Notes: generated by a model not told the origin, from the letters alone. DNA of 64,000 nt from Epilithonimonas hungarica (GCF_900102265.1 NZ_FNBH01000002.1:620001-684000), one strand, 5' to 3'; positions 25,156 through 34,417 are shown, counted from the first letter of the stretch. Numbers and translations: made by a program.

Positions 25156-25950
25156 ATGTCAAAAACAATCATTATCACAGGCGCATCATCCGGAATTGGA
25201 TTTGCACTTGCAGAATATTTCGGAAAGAGAGGAAACAAAGTTTATGGACTTAGCAGAAAAGTCGTAAGCTCCGATTATTTCGTTTCGATTCCAACAGATA
25301 TTACGGAGAAAGAACAAATAGACAACGCCATTTCTGAAATCCTGAAAACAGAAACCAGAATCGATGTGCTTATCAACAATGCCGGAATGGGAATGGTTGG
25401 TGCAGTTGAGGATTCAAGCAAAGAAGATATTACGAAGTTATTCAATCTCAATTTGATCGGTTCTGTACAAATGATGACGGCTGTTCTTCCGAAAATGAGA
25501 GAACAGAAATCCGGAAAAATCGTCAACATTTCCAGCATCGGTTCCGAAATGGGATTGCCTTTCCGTGGATTTTATTCCGCTTCCAAATCTGCTTTGGACA
25601 AAGTGACGGAAGCAATGCGCTACGAAGTTTATCCTTGGAATATCCACGTTTGTTCCCTTCATTTGGGCGACATCAAAACCAATATTGCGGAAAATCGTGT
25701 AAAAACTAAAGTGTCTGAGCCTTACAGAAATGTCTTCGAGAAAGTCTATGCTTTGATGAATTCCCACGTTGGCGACGGAACTGAGCCTTTGGATGTTGCA
25801 GTTTATGTTGATAATCTTCTTCAGAAATCAAAATGGAAAGCACATTACTATTTCGGGAAATTCGGGCAGAAAATTGGCGTTCCTCTCAAATGGATTCTTC
25901 CTCAGAATACTTACGAAAATCTGATGAAGAAGTATAATAAAATGGACTAA
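25156..25950 (+). CDS. Short-chain dehydrogenase/reductase (SDR family)
   Basis: 264 residues, classical SDR. Cofactor motif TGASSGIGFALAEYFG at the N-terminus, NNAGMGMVGAVEDSS, catalytic Ser in VNISSIGSEMG and the YxxxK active site in GFYSASKSALDKVTEAMRY. The substrate is unknown. The C-terminal part (HYYFGKFGQKIGVPLKWILP) resembles SDRs acting on lipids or retinol-like substrates, which is weak evidence. It is the last gene of the run starting at 20790, followed by a hairpin terminator. Confidence 0.93.
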   Translation: MSKTIIITGASSGIGFALAEYFGKRGNKVYGLSRKVVSSDYFVSIPTDITEKEQIDNAISEILKTETRIDVLINNAGMGMVGAVEDSSKEDITKLFNLNLIGSVQMMTAVLPKMREQKSGKIVNISSIGSEMGLPFRGFYSASKSALDKVTEAMRYEVYPWNIHVCSLHLGDIKTNIAENRVKTKVSEPYRNVFEKVYALMNSHVGDGTEPLDVAVYVDNLLQKSKWKAHYYFGKFGQKIGVPLKWILPQNTYENLMKKYNKMD

Positions 25951-25966
25951 CTTCGGTTTTAGAATT

Positions 25967-25998
25967 AAGGCTTTTATTTTTGAAAGCCTTTTATATTT
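25967..25998 (+). terminator. Terminator after the SDR gene
   Basis: Stem AAGGCTTT (25967-25974) / AAAGCCTT (25983-25990), eight-base loop, then TTATATTTAT. It ends four bases before the TTG start of the next gene. Confidence 0.7.
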
Positions 25999-26001
25999 AT
26001 T

Positions 26002-27609
26002 TTGAAAAAGCTGTTCTATATATTCTTGTTACTTCTGAGCATATTTTCTTATGCTCAAACAAAAGAATTTTGGCTAATAGACAAAGAAACCAAAGTAAAG
26101 AAAATCGTTTCCGATTCAGCAAAAGCAGTTAAATTTCTGGATTCTCTGGCAGAAAATTCTTACTTTTTTACAGAACTGAAGGACGTCAAAAAAATCGAAA
26201 ATCGAACAGAGATCTATTACGACAAAGGCCCAAACTTTAACAAAGCCAATGTCAAATTCTCAGATTCTTTAGTTTCTGATTTGAAGTTTCAGAAGAATGA
26301 GGTTTATACAAAAAACCTAGACTCGCTTAAGAAAAATATCAATCAAAAATATCGGGATAAAGGCTTCGCTTTCAATCGTGTGAAAACCAAGTTCCAGAAA
26401 ATGGAAAACGGAGTTCCTTCGGTAAAAATATCGGTTGTTCCTGCTTCACAAAGGAAAATCGACGGCATTGTTTTCAAAGGTTATACTCGTTTACCGAAAC
26501 AATTCGTTAAGAATCTCAACAAACAATATGTCGGAAAAAACTACGATGATAAGAATCTGGTTTCTATGAACCAGTCTTTGCAGAATCATCAGTTTGTGTC
26601 ATTGGAAAAACCACCGCAGACCTTATTTACCAAAGATTCTACGCAGGTTTTTCTATTCACTCAAAAACGAAAAACCAATACTTTTGACGGGATGATTGGC
26701 TTCGGAAATGACAAAACTGAAAAATTTACCGTCAACGGAACACTGAATGTAATGCTGAAAAATATGTTCAACAGCTTCGAAAGCATCGGCATATATTGGC
26801 AGAGAAATCCCGACAAAGGTCAGACTTTTGATATGCAGACTGATATTCCTTACACTTTTGGGAGCAATGTCGGTTTGAACGTGAATGTCAACATTTTCCG
26901 ACAGGATTCCACTTTTGCGAACGTCAAATTTCTGCCTGCAGTTTATTATCATCTTTCTCCGAAACAAAAACTCGGTCTCAAAGGAACTTTCGAGTCTTCT
27001 GCGATTTTGGATTCGCTGTATACGAGTGGTCGGGATTACAGTAAAAAAGGCATTGGTGTTTATTATCAGTATCAGGAAGGGAGCGATATTCCGCTGTTCA
27101 TGAACAAAAGTAATATCCGTATAGAAGCCGATTTCCTGAAGACAACTTATGATGATACGCAGGAAAAATTTGACCAGATCCGGTATTTTCTCTTTGCGGA
27201 ACATAATTTCAATTTGTCAGGAAATCACTTTCTTAACATCAAAGGAGAATCCGCTTTGCTCAGTTCAAAAAACGAATTATCTACAAACGAACTTTTTCGG
27301 TTTGGAGGCTGGAACTCGATGCGGGGTTTTAATGAGCAGAGTCTCGTCAGCGATTTTTACGCCTTTGCTGGTGCCGAATACCGTTATCTCGTCAATGACC
27401 AAGCCTTTTTCGATTTGTTTGCGCAATATGGGCAAATGTCCAACAAAGCCCTGGGAATCACGCCAAAACTCTACAGCGTAGGCCTGGGATTCAACTTTTT
27501 TCTTCCCGTCGGTTTGATGAGTTTTCAAATTTCCAACGGAAACGAAATCGGCAATCCATTTAAATTCAACGAAGTGAAAATCCATTGGGGAATTCTCAGT
27601 CGTTTTTAA
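26002..27609 (+). CDS. Outer-membrane beta-barrel protein with POTRA-like domain (BamA/TamA superfamily)
   Basis: 535 residues with TTG start; no in-frame ATG fits the signal peptide KLFYIFLLLLSIFSYAQ. Residues of about 20-200 include POTRA-like motifs (LDSLKKNINQKYRDKGFAFN, IDGIVFKGYTRLPKQFVKNL). From about 225 to the end an alternating beta-barrel follows, with GESALLSSKNELSTNELFRF, the Omp85-like FGGWNSMRGF motif and a C-terminal strand ending in aromatic Phe (IHWGILSRF). It probably belongs to the Omp85 family for insertion or export at the outer membrane; substrate unknown. It is single, between a terminator and a repeat element. Confidence 0.88.
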   Translation: MKKLFYIFLLLLSIFSYAQTKEFWLIDKETKVKKIVSDSAKAVKFLDSLAENSYFFTELKDVKKIENRTEIYYDKGPNFNKANVKFSDSLVSDLKFQKNEVYTKNLDSLKKNINQKYRDKGFAFNRVKTKFQKMENGVPSVKISVVPASQRKIDGIVFKGYTRLPKQFVKNLNKQYVGKNYDDKNLVSMNQSLQNHQFVSLEKPPQTLFTKDSTQVFLFTQKRKTNTFDGMIGFGNDKTEKFTVNGTLNVMLKNMFNSFESIGIYWQRNPDKGQTFDMQTDIPYTFGSNVGLNVNVNIFRQDSTFANVKFLPAVYYHLSPKQKLGLKGTFESSAILDSLYTSGRDYSKKGIGVYYQYQEGSDIPLFMNKSNIRIEADFLKTTYDDTQEKFDQIRYFLFAEHNFNLSGNHFLNIKGESALLSSKNELSTNELFRFGGWNSMRGFNEQSLVSDFYAFAGAEYRYLVNDQAFFDLFAQYGQMSNKALGITPKLYSVGLGFNFFLPVGLMSFQISNGNEIGNPFKFNEVKIHWGILSRF

Positions 27610-27617
27610 TTTTTTTA

Positions 27618-27718
27618 GAAGCCGGGAACCTGCTGTCCACTATATCTTTTGCAAAAACCCAACAACTCATTCCGAGGCTGTTTTTTGCAAAAGGATGCCG
27701 TTCCCATCAGGGCTATGG
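27618..27718. repeat. Arm A/arm B stem element, copy 3
   Basis: Read on the minus strand: arm A AGCCCTGATGGGAACGGCA, a long stem (TTTTGCAAAAA.. pairing with ..GTTTTTTGCAAAA) and arm B GATATAGTGGACAGCAGG ending CCCGGCTT. It aligns with module iii of the paa composite repeats and with 34193-34275. Its outer stem is AGCC/GGCT. It fills most of the spacer between the barrel gene and guaB. Confidence 0.75.
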
Positions 27719-27802
27719 GATTCAACATTCAAACAACATTTCCCTGAATATTAATTATTTATAAAATAAATTACGATATTTTCAAATTCCATAAAAATAG
27801 CT

Positions 27803-27810
27803 TAATTTTG
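27803..27810 (+). promoter_or_regulatory. -7 promoter element of guaB
   Basis: TAATTTTG matches TAnnTTTG. Predicted start near 27817, so the guaB leader is under 10 bases. The -33 region (about 27780) has only TTTC, a weak match. Confidence 0.55.
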
Positions 27811-27824
27811 CAAAGAAAGTAAAG

Positions 27825-29285
27825 ATGTCTATTCATAACAAAATTGTAGAGACAGCCATCACTTTCGATGACGTGCTTCTAGTTCCTTCTTATTCAGAAG
27901 TTTTACCTAACCAGGTTTCCCTAAAATCAAGACTTACAGACAAAATTTCGCTTAATGTCCCGATTGTTTCCGCAGCGATGGATACGGTTACAGAAGCAGA
28001 ATTGGCGATTGCATTGGCAAGAGTCGGCGGTCTTGGATTTATTCACAAAAATATGACAATTGCCGAACAGGCATCACAAGTCAACAGCGTGAAACGTTCC
28101 GAAAACGGAATGATTGCCGACCCAGTGACTTTGTCAAAAGACCATACTTTGGCAGAAGCCAAAGAACTGATGGCAAAATATAAAATTTCCGGACTTCCTG
28201 TCGTTGACAAAAACAATTACCTCATCGGTATCATTACCAACCGTGATGTGAAATATCAAGAAAATCTTGAAGTTAAGGTTGAGGAAATAATGACGAAAGA
28301 AAACCTTATCACATCTGATAAAACAACGAATCTTGAAAAAGCGAAAGAAATTTTGCTGAAAAACAGAATCGAGAAACTTCCAATTGTTGATAAGAAAAAC
28401 AAACTCGTTGGATTAATTACAATAAAAGATATCGACAATCAATTAGAATATCCGAATGCCAACAAAGACCAAAACGGCCGTCTTATCGTTGGGGCTGGAG
28501 TTGGCGTTGGTGAAGACACAATTGAAAGAATCACAGCATTGGTAAAAGCTGGTGTTGACATTGTCGCCATTGATTCAGCTCACGGACATTCGAAAGGTGT
28601 TTTGGATAAAATCTCTGAAATCAGAAAAACATTCCCAGACCTTGACATCGTTGGTGGAAACATCGTAACTGCTGAAGCTGCAAAAGATTTGATAAAAGCT
28701 GGTGCTAATGTTCTTAAAGTTGGTGTTGGGCCAGGTTCTATATGTACAACCAGAGTCGTTGCCGGTGTCGGCGTTCCTCAATTATCAGCAATCTATAACG
28801 TTTACGAATTTGCGAAAAAGAAAAATGTAGCTGTTATCGCTGATGGTGGAATCAAACTTTCCGGAGACATTGTAAAAGCCATTGCAAGTGGTGCTGGCGC
28901 TGTAATGCTGGGTTCACTTCTTGCTGGAACAGATGAAGCTCCAGGAGAAGAAATTATCTTCCAGGGAAGAAAATTCAAATCTTATCAGGGAATGGGTTCT
29001 CTTTCTGCAATGAAACGTGGCGGAAAAGAGCGTTATTTCCAGAGTGAAGCCAAAAAATTTGTTCCGGAAGGAATCGAAGGAAGAGTTCCTCACAAAGGAA
29101 AACTGGAAGATGTGATTTTTCAATTGACTGGCGGTTTGCGAGCAGGAATGGGTTATTGCGGTGCAAAGGATATCGAAACTTTGCAAAAAGATTCAAAATT
29201 GGTAATGATAACAGGAAGTGGTTTGAAAGAATCCCATCCACACGATGTGATTATTACGCAAGAAGCTCCGAATTACTCTTTGTAA
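27825..29285 (+). CDS. guaB: IMP dehydrogenase
   Basis: 486 residues, full length. TIM-barrel catalytic domain starting [18 protein letters not shown], with two inserted CBS domains at about 95-210 ([40 protein letters not shown]). The catalytic Cys307 is in GPGSICTTR, then the flap and [28 protein letters not shown] and [11 protein letters not shown]. It oxidises IMP to XMP, the committed step of GMP synthesis. It is monocistronic with its own -7 box and terminator. Confidence 0.98.
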   Translation: MSIHNKIVETAITFDDVLLVPSYSEVLPNQVSLKSRLTDKISLNVPIVSAAMDTVTEAELAIALARVGGLGFIHKNMTIAEQASQVNSVKRSENGMIADPVTLSKDHTLAEAKELMAKYKISGLPVVDKNNYLIGIITNRDVKYQENLEVKVEEIMTKENLITSDKTTNLEKAKEILLKNRIEKLPIVDKKNKLVGLITIKDIDNQLEYPNANKDQNGRLIVGAGVGVGEDTIERITALVKAGVDIVAIDSAHGHSKGVLDKISEIRKTFPDLDIVGGNIVTAEAAKDLIKAGANVLKVGVGPGSICTTRVVAGVGVPQLSAIYNVYEFAKKKNVAVIADGGIKLSGDIVKAIASGAGAVMLGSLLAGTDEAPGEEIIFQGRKFKSYQGMGSLSAMKRGGKERYFQSEAKKFVPEGIEGRVPHKGKLEDVIFQLTGGLRAGMGYCGAKDIETLQKDSKLVMITGSGLKESHPHDVIITQEAPNYSL

Positions 29286-29307
29286 AAGGATTTATTTTAT
29301 TACAATA

Positions 29308-29350
29308 AAACTCCGAATCATTTAATGACTAATGACTCGGAGTTTTTTAC
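29308..29350 (+). terminator. guaB terminator
   Basis: AAACTCCGA (29308-29316) pairs with TCGGAGTTT (29337-29345); the inner bases also form ATCATTTAATGACTAATGA-type pairs. A T-run follows. Confidence 0.85.
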
Positions 29351-29360
29351 AAAAATTATA

Positions 29361-29391
29361 CATAAAAAAGAGCTACATTTCTGTAGCTCTT
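29361..29391 (-). terminator. Terminator of the T9SS cargo gene
   Basis: Stem AAGAGCTAC (29368-29376) / GTAGCTCTT (29383-29391), six-base loop. On the minus strand it is followed by TTTTTATG. It lies 25 bases past the minus-strand stop at 29416. Confidence 0.85.
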
Positions 29392-29415
29392 AAAATTTAC
29401 TTAAAGTTGCAGGAA

Positions 29416-30318
29416 TTACTTCTTGATAACTTTTGTAGATTCTTTAGAACCATCAGCATATTTAATGCTTACGATGTAAGAACCTTTAGCAAAATTCTCT
29501 ACATTAATAGACGTTTCAGCTGTAGTTTTTACAATTTTACCTGCTGCATCATAGATAGACACGGATTCTACTTTCTTATCAGATTTGATATTAACAACAT
29601 CTGTAGCAGGATTTGGATAAACGCTTACAGAAGATTTTTTAGTTACATCAGACACAGCCAAGAAAGGACTTGTATTAGTTGCACTTGCAACGATATTATC
29701 AAAACCGCTAGTAGATATACCCGATAACAATACATCAAATTCTTGTGGATTCAAATCAGGAGTACCAAAATAGCTTATAACATCACCACCGTTAACTTGA
29801 GCACTTACTTCACCTGTTGTTTTATCATAAGCCGCTTTAATATGATACCAAGTATTAGTTGTAACCTGATCAACAAGTATCTCGCCGTCTAATTGGTCAG
29901 CTATATACAAATAGCCATCATCTTGACTCCATCCAATTTCGAATGGCTGCTCAAAACCAGCATCAACATCATAAATTTGCACAACTCCTGCACCTCCTGC
30001 ACCTCCAGTTCCTGTATAATAGTCAAATTCTAATACAAATATATTATTTGCACTAGATCTACCTTCCCAGTTAGTACTATGAAAATGCCATACACCTTCA
30101 TTAGCAGCAATACTAGCCAATTTAAAAGATTTGCCGTGAGCAGCATCAATATTAGCAACCTGGGTCCAGTTTGCATTTCCTCCGCCATCTCTGGCCCAAC
30201 CTCCTTGGGTATTTAAATTGCCCACACTGTAGGTTTCAAAATTGTCTGTCCAAAGACTTTGCGAATAAGCAGTAAAAGCCATCACCGCTGTTAAAGAAAA
30301 AGATAAAATTCTTTTCAT
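29416..30318 (-). CDS. T9SS-secreted protein with type A C-terminal sorting domain
   Basis: 300 residues. Signal peptide (ILSFSLTAVMAFTAYSQS). Residues of about 20-205 form a beta-sandwich, probably concanavalin A-like, with FETYSVGNLNTQGGWARDGG and WYHIKAAYDKTTGEVSAQVN; no catalytic pair was recognised. The C-terminal 75 residues are a Por-secretion-tail sorting domain: SVYPNPATDVVNIKSDKK, VSIYDAAGKIVK, FAKGSYIVSIKYADGS, TKVIKK. It is exported across the outer membrane by type IX secretion and the tail is removed. Monocistronic with promoter and terminator. Confidence 0.92.
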   Translation of the reverse strand: MKRILSFSLTAVMAFTAYSQSLWTDNFETYSVGNLNTQGGWARDGGGNANWTQVANIDAAHGKSFKLASIAANEGVWHFHSTNWEGRSSANNIFVLEFDYYTGTGGAGGAGVVQIYDVDAGFEQPFEIGWSQDDGYLYIADQLDGEILVDQVTTNTWYHIKAAYDKTTGEVSAQVNGGDVISYFGTPDLNPQEFDVLLSGISTSGFDNIVASATNTSPFLAVSDVTKKSSVSVYPNPATDVVNIKSDKKVESVSIYDAAGKIVKTTAETSINVENFAKGSYIVSIKYADGSKESTKVIKK

Positions 30319-30345
30319 AATAATTAAATTTTAAAATTAGGAAGC

Positions 30346-30378
30346 CAAAGTTATTAATTATTTTTCAAAAAAAACAAA
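30346..30378 (-). promoter_or_regulatory. Promoter of the T9SS cargo gene
   Basis: Minus strand: TTTG (30378-30375), 21-base spacer, TAACTTTG (30353-30346). It fits TTG-N19..21-TAnnTTTG. Start near 30339, about 20 bases before the ATG at 30318. Confidence 0.6.
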
Positions 30379-30579
30379 CAAACATTTAATTTTTGGCATT
30401 GATTTCTAATTTTAACGTTTACATCCTCAATATGCTTTTGTAATTTTTAATTATAAATAATTAAGAAACAAATATTTAGAACAAGTATTGGAAACAATAA
30501 AATTTGTTTACCACCATTCATTTTTAACGGCCAATTTCAAAATTTCTATATTTTTTATAAAATAATGCTCAAATTAACG

Positions 30580-30607
30580 TTGATTATCAAATAACTTAAT
30601 AAATTTG
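30580..30607 (+). promoter_or_regulatory. Promoter of the small exported-protein gene
   Basis: TTG (30580-30582), 17-base spacer, TAAATTTG (30600-30607), about 17 bases before the ATG at 30625. The rest of the 306-base divergent spacer (30319-30624) is AT-rich with nothing else recognised. Confidence 0.55.
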
Positions 30608-30624
30608 CAGCTTAGTTTTTTGCA

Positions 30625-30972
30625 ATGAAAAAGAAGGTCCTATTCTCAATATTATTTTTATCTGTTTTTGTTTTCGGAATGCTTTCTTTCACTCCTAATA
30701 AGAAAGTGATAGCTGTTGTTTTCAACAAAGAAATGACGAGGCAGGACTTGATGAGCCTGCAAAAGAATCTGAAGGAAAAAAACATCATTCTTGTTTATAA
30801 TAAGATCCAGTTTACAAAAAACAGATTGAGTTATATCGATTTTAGTATCGATTTTGGGGATGGGTTTTCCGGAACTTCAAAATCCGAGATTACAAAATCG
30901 AAAGAAATTGGATTTATGAGAGATTATAATGATAACGCCGAACAGCCCTTTTTAGTTGGCGATTTAAAATAA
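30625..30972 (+). CDS. Small membrane-anchored or exported protein, unknown function
   Basis: 115 residues. N-terminal hydrophobic signal or anchor KVLFSILFLSVFVFGMLSF, then a soluble domain of about 90 residues. The segment KVIAVVFNKEMTRQDLMSLQ followed by LKEKNIILVYNKIQF resembles the C-terminal domain that accompanies some M56/BlaR1-like peptidases in Bacteroidota, but that is a weak resemblance. It is complete and monocistronic, with own promoter and terminator, so it is judged a real gene. Function not known. Confidence 0.75.
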   Translation: MKKKVLFSILFLSVFVFGMLSFTPNKKVIAVVFNKEMTRQDLMSLQKNLKEKNIILVYNKIQFTKNRLSYIDFSIDFGDGFSGTSKSEITKSKEIGFMRDYNDNAEQPFLVGDLK

Positions 30973-30974
30973 AT

Positions 30975-31005
30975 AAAGCTTCCGGATTTGGAAGCTTTTC
31001 TTTTT
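30975..31005 (+). terminator. Terminator of the small exported-protein gene
   Basis: AAAGCTTCC (30975-30983) / GGAAGCTTT (30990-30998), six-base loop, then TCTTTTT. It touches the stop codon of the convergent DUF4407 gene at 31004. Confidence 0.85.
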
Positions 31006-32083
31006 ATGTATTATCCTGTTTTTTATCTTTTCTAATTTTAAGATCATCTTCAAAATCGTCAATCCGATAATCTGTCAAAGAATTTCCTTTCCTTATTTTC
31101 TCCTTAGAATAAAGCCTGAACTCATTTTCTGTTTTTTCCAAAAGATAATCGTAAGGACCGACCGAAGAAATTAGTTTTATCAAAACTGGTGAAATTTCAA
31201 GACAGACAAACAATCCCATAATAAAACTTGCTGCCAAAGCAATGATTGCCGAGTTTTTCCCCAATTCATCCAATGCCTGTAGTCTTGCCGCAAAACCATT
31301 GAATTTATCTTCGATACCTTCTGTTGATTTTCTTTCGGTTTCAAGATTGGAATAGACTTTTGAGATTTCTTTGTCAAGATATTGCAAACGCTCTTGCTGT
31401 TGTTTTTGGTAATTTTCCAGGTCGGCCCGTTTCTGTTCTTTCAATTCAGACTTACGTTTCGCATTGGTTCCGAATCCCACTTTTCCACTTGTTAAACCAG
31501 ATTGTTTACCCAAAATTTCTTTTTCCAATTCTACAGAGGCCGAGTCATAAGCTAATTGATAAGTTTTGATTTGATTCTGGATTTGTTTCTTCTCCAAATC
31601 AAAAGGTCCGGATTGCTGCAAAATCCTTCCGCTCATCTCTGCCTGCAATTGTTTCTTATTTCTTTGAATAATCGTATTTAGTTGTTTGTTAACTTCCTTT
31701 TCGAAGATTTTCAGCTCAAGAGGCTTTGAAATAATAATTCCGAGAAACGTTGCCAAAATCAAACGCGGAATGGTCATCAAAACCTGATTCCACCAAGTTC
31801 CGGTTTTCTTGATCGAGGAAACAATATATCTATCGAGGTTGAAGATCATCAATCCCCAAAGAATTCCAAACCCAACGGAAGCCCAAATATTATCAAAAAC
31901 GGTAAACATCGCATAACCTGCCGATAATGTTGCAAAAATCGCAGTAAACAAAACGATTCCCCCGATTCCTGCAAACTTGTTCCATTCGGAAGGCGATTTT
32001 TTCAGCAAATGAATATTCCCGCCGGAACAAATCATCAGAAAATGCTGAAACCAATTCATTTTATGAGTGTTAGTATTTTTCAT
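31004..32083 (-). CDS. DUF4407 membrane protein
   Basis: 359 residues. Family start MNWFQHFLMICSGGNIHLLK (a second possible Met at residue 9). Four transmembrane helices: GIVLFTAIFATLSAGYAMF, WASVGFGILWGLMIFNLDRY, IPRLILATFLGIIISKPLEL, then a long charged coiled coil at about 125-255, then IIALAASFIMGLFVCLEISP. The motif NLDRYIVSS after TM2 is characteristic. The family is widespread in Bacteroidota with no known biochemical role. Confidence 0.9.
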   Translation of the reverse strand: MKNTNTHKMNWFQHFLMICSGGNIHLLKKSPSEWNKFAGIGGIVLFTAIFATLSAGYAMFTVFDNIWASVGFGILWGLMIFNLDRYIVSSIKKTGTWWNQVLMTIPRLILATFLGIIISKPLELKIFEKEVNKQLNTIIQRNKKQLQAEMSGRILQQSGPFDLEKKQIQNQIKTYQLAYDSASVELEKEILGKQSGLTSGKVGFGTNAKRKSELKEQKRADLENYQKQQQERLQYLDKEISKVYSNLETERKSTEGIEDKFNGFAARLQALDELGKNSAIIALAASFIMGLFVCLEISPVLIKLISSVGPYDYLLEKTENEFRLYSKEKIRKGNSLTDYRIDDFEDDLKIRKDKKQDNT

Positions 32084-32237
32084 TGATTATAAATTCATCA
32101 TAATTTGTATTTTAAAACGTTAATTTGTTACAAATAGTATTAGGTTTTGCCTAATATCTAAATCTGTACCATTTTTTAATTTTATTTATATTAAATTTAT
32201 AGGTATCATATTTGATGACACACTCAAAAAGTATTTT

Positions 32238-32666
32238 ATGAAAAAATTATGGTTTTGCTTAGGAATAATTATGGTTTCATTTTCTTGTAAATCAACCATT
32301 AATCCGGACACACTTCCAAAACCGCTTCCTGAAAGACCCGTAGATAGCGCTGGCAATCTGACTCAACAGGAATCAAACGAAATGGAGAATCTGAAATCTG
32401 AAATCCTTGCAATGGCAAAAAGTGAAAAATGCACCAATCCCGCCGATTGGAAAACCATTGGATTAGGAGCAAAAGCTTGTGGCGGACCTGTAAGCTACAT
32501 TGCTTATTCTAATAAAATTGATGAAGTGAAGTTTCTCGAAAAAGTCAATCTTTACAATCAGAGAGCCGCGGATTACAATAAGAAGTATAATCTGGTTTCA
32601 GATTGTATGCTGGTAATGCAACCTGAGAATATCGTTTGTGAAAATGAAAAGCCTGTATTTAAATAG
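32238..32666 (+). CDS. Small lipoprotein with conserved cysteines
   Basis: 142 residues. Lipobox VSFSC with Cys17. The mature part has a proline-rich linker (KPLPERP), then CTNPADWKTIGLGAKACGGP, VSDCMLVMQPENIVC: four further cysteines, probably two disulfides, so a compact extracytoplasmic domain. The DWK...GxKxCGGP pattern recurs in flavobacterial lipoproteins as far as I know, without assigned function. Its last eight bases overlap the 3' end of the convergent YihY gene. Confidence 0.78.
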   Translation: MKKLWFCLGIIMVSFSCKSTINPDTLPKPLPERPVDSAGNLTQQESNEMENLKSEILAMAKSEKCTNPADWKTIGLGAKACGGPVSYIAYSNKIDEVKFLEKVNLYNQRAADYNKKYNLVSDCMLVMQPENIVCENEKPVFK

Positions 32667-33606
32667 GTTCTGAATTCTGGAGAGCAAGTTGTTTTTTTTG
32701 TTCCTCAACATCTCGGTATAATTTTTCTTTGCTCCACTTAGCGTGTTTGGAGGGTATGATTTTGTGTCCTCTTTTGTAAGCGTAAACCTTGGTAAATTCT
32801 GCCCCGAAAAACACGAGCTGACAGGAATAATTAATCCACATCATCAGCAAAATCACAGTTCCTGCCGCTCCGAAAATGGACGTTGGTTTTGAAAAATCGA
32901 AATAAAAACTCATCAGCATTTTCCCGATATTGAAAAGTAGGGCCGTAACAATTGCTCCAATCCAAACCGATTTCCATTTGATTTCCACATCTGGTAGCAC
33001 TTTGAACATAAAAGCAAACAAAACTGTAACGACAGCAAATCCTAAAATGAAATTACTAGCCTGGACAATCACATAAGTTTCCATTCCGAAATATCTTGTG
33101 ATCCATTGATTGGCCAAACCAATAACAGACGAAAGCAACATACTTGTCAAAAGAAGGAATGCGATGATGAGAATCATCCCAAGGGAATTAGCTCTGTCAA
33201 GGATGAATTTCTGCCAGGCCTTCTTGGGTGCCGCTTCCACATCCCAAAGATTATTGAGTGTGGTCTGCATTTGGAAGAATAAGCTGGTTGCACCAAAGAC
33301 CAAAGTTCCAACGCCGAGAGCTTTCATCCAGAAATTTTCTTTATCAATCATCGCACTTGCAATAATATCCTGGATGCTTTTAGCACCATCATAACCCATT
33401 ATTCCTTGAAGCTGACGCCTGATTTCTCCATTTACCGCTTCTTCACCAAAGAAATGCCCGGTAACCCAGATGATGATGATCAACAATCCCGGCAAAGAAA
33501 ATATTGCATTGTAGGCCATACCCGCACTGTCTTTGGCTGCTGACGAAGACATCCATTCACCAAAGGTTTCCTTCAGAACCTCCCAAAAAGATTTAAGCTT
33601 ATTCAT
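32659..33606 (-). CDS. YihY/virulence factor BrkB family membrane protein
   Basis: 315 residues with six transmembrane helices. Family motifs: AAKDSAGMAYNAIFSLPGLL near the N-terminus, LGVGTLVFGATSLFFQMQTT, LNNLWDVEAAPKKAW, and the C-terminal WINYSCQLVFFGAEFTKVYA. An inner-membrane protein of unresolved function; once called RNase BN in error. It is downstream of the carbonic-anhydrase-like gene on the same strand, 39 bases apart. Confidence 0.92.
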   Translation of the reverse strand: MNKLKSFWEVLKETFGEWMSSSAAKDSAGMAYNAIFSLPGLLIIIIWVTGHFFGEEAVNGEIRRQLQGIMGYDGAKSIQDIIASAMIDKENFWMKALGVGTLVFGATSLFFQMQTTLNNLWDVEAAPKKAWQKFILDRANSLGMILIIAFLLLTSMLLSSVIGLANQWITRYFGMETYVIVQASNFILGFAVVTVLFAFMFKVLPDVEIKWKSVWIGAIVTALLFNIGKMLMSFYFDFSKPTSIFGAAGTVILLMMWINYSCQLVFFGAEFTKVYAYKRGHKIIPSKHAKWSKEKLYRDVEEQKKQLALQNSEPI

Positions 33607-33645
33607 CGTTTAAATTTCTTTGGGAAATTCAATCTTTATACCAAC

Positions 33646-34164
33646 CTATTCCTCTTTGTACCAGCTGGAGTATTTAACATAGTTATTGGCTATTCTATTG
33701 ATCTCGCCTTCTACAAGATTCTGAGACACATCCTTCACTTTTTTTGCAGGAACGCCAGCCCAAATTTCGCCTTCTTTGATAATCGTGTTAGCCGTTACAA
33801 CAGCACCCGCCGCGATAATCGAATTGCTTTCCACGATACAATCATCCATTACGATTGCTCCCATTCCGATCAGCACATTATCTTTGATTGTACATCCGTG
33901 AACAATTGCATTATGACCAATCGAAACATTGCTTCCAATCGTCGTCGGACTTTTTTGGTAAGTGCAATGTATCATCACATTGTCCTGAACATTCACTTTG
34001 TCGCCCATTTTGATGAAATGAACATCGCCTCTCAAAACTGCATTGTACCAAATGCTGCAATCTTTTCCCATCGTAACATCACCAATAATTACCGCCGTTT
34101 CTGCCACAAAAGTATTTTCCCCCAACTGAGGCGTTTTTCCTAAAAGCTCTCTGATAATTGCCAT
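33646..34164 (-). CDS. Gamma-class carbonic anhydrase family protein
   Basis: 172 residues, single left-handed beta-helix with hexapeptide repeats (VIIGDVTMGKDCSIWYNAVL, IGSNVSIGHNAIVHGC). Putative zinc-ligand histidines are in MIHCTYQ and IGHNAIVHG, and the family's RGDVHFIKMGDKVNVQDN is intact. YrdA/CaiE-like homologues may be carbonic anhydrases or acyltransferases, so activity is not certain. It starts at the edge of a 363-base divergent spacer shared with the NifU gene. Confidence 0.92.
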   Translation of the reverse strand: MAIIRELLGKTPQLGENTFVAETAVIIGDVTMGKDCSIWYNAVLRGDVHFIKMGDKVNVQDNVMIHCTYQKSPTTIGSNVSIGHNAIVHGCTIKDNVLIGMGAIVMDDCIVESNSIIAAGAVVTANTIIKEGEIWAGVPAKKVKDVSQNLVEGEINRIANNYVKYSSWYKEE

Positions 34165-34192
34165 TATTTTATTTTTAGAATTATAAATATTT

Positions 34193-34275
34193 GGGCGCCT
34201 TTATCCGTCCTCCACTCCCGCTTTTTTATTTTTCCGGGAAAAAAATAAAAAGAGCTCCGTTCAGGCCGGGGCGCA
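34193..34275. repeat. Arm A/arm B stem element, copy 4
   Basis: Minus-strand reading: arm A CGCCCCGGCCTGAACGGAGC, stem CTTTTTATTTTTTT / AAAAATAAAAAAG with a CCGG loop region, arm B CGGGAGTGGAGGACGGATAA ending GGCGCC. Outer stem GCGCC/GGCGC. It aligns with the elements at 14677, 16314 and 27618. It lies 29 bases upstream of the gamma carbonic anhydrase start. Confidence 0.75.
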
Positions 34276-34417
34276 GATTGGTTTTCCAATCAAATTTTGA
34301 CATTCATTTAGCCAAAATCAAACCAATAGAAAAAATCGAAAATCCGCAAAGCTTCTCATAATCAAAACTTAACATAACATTGGGATTTATCGGCTTTTTT
34401 CTTCCACCAATTTACGA

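Noticed and set aside
32659-32666. Eight-base convergent overlap of two stops as a regulatory antisense site
   Set aside because: Such short 3' overlaps are common; nothing else supports regulation.
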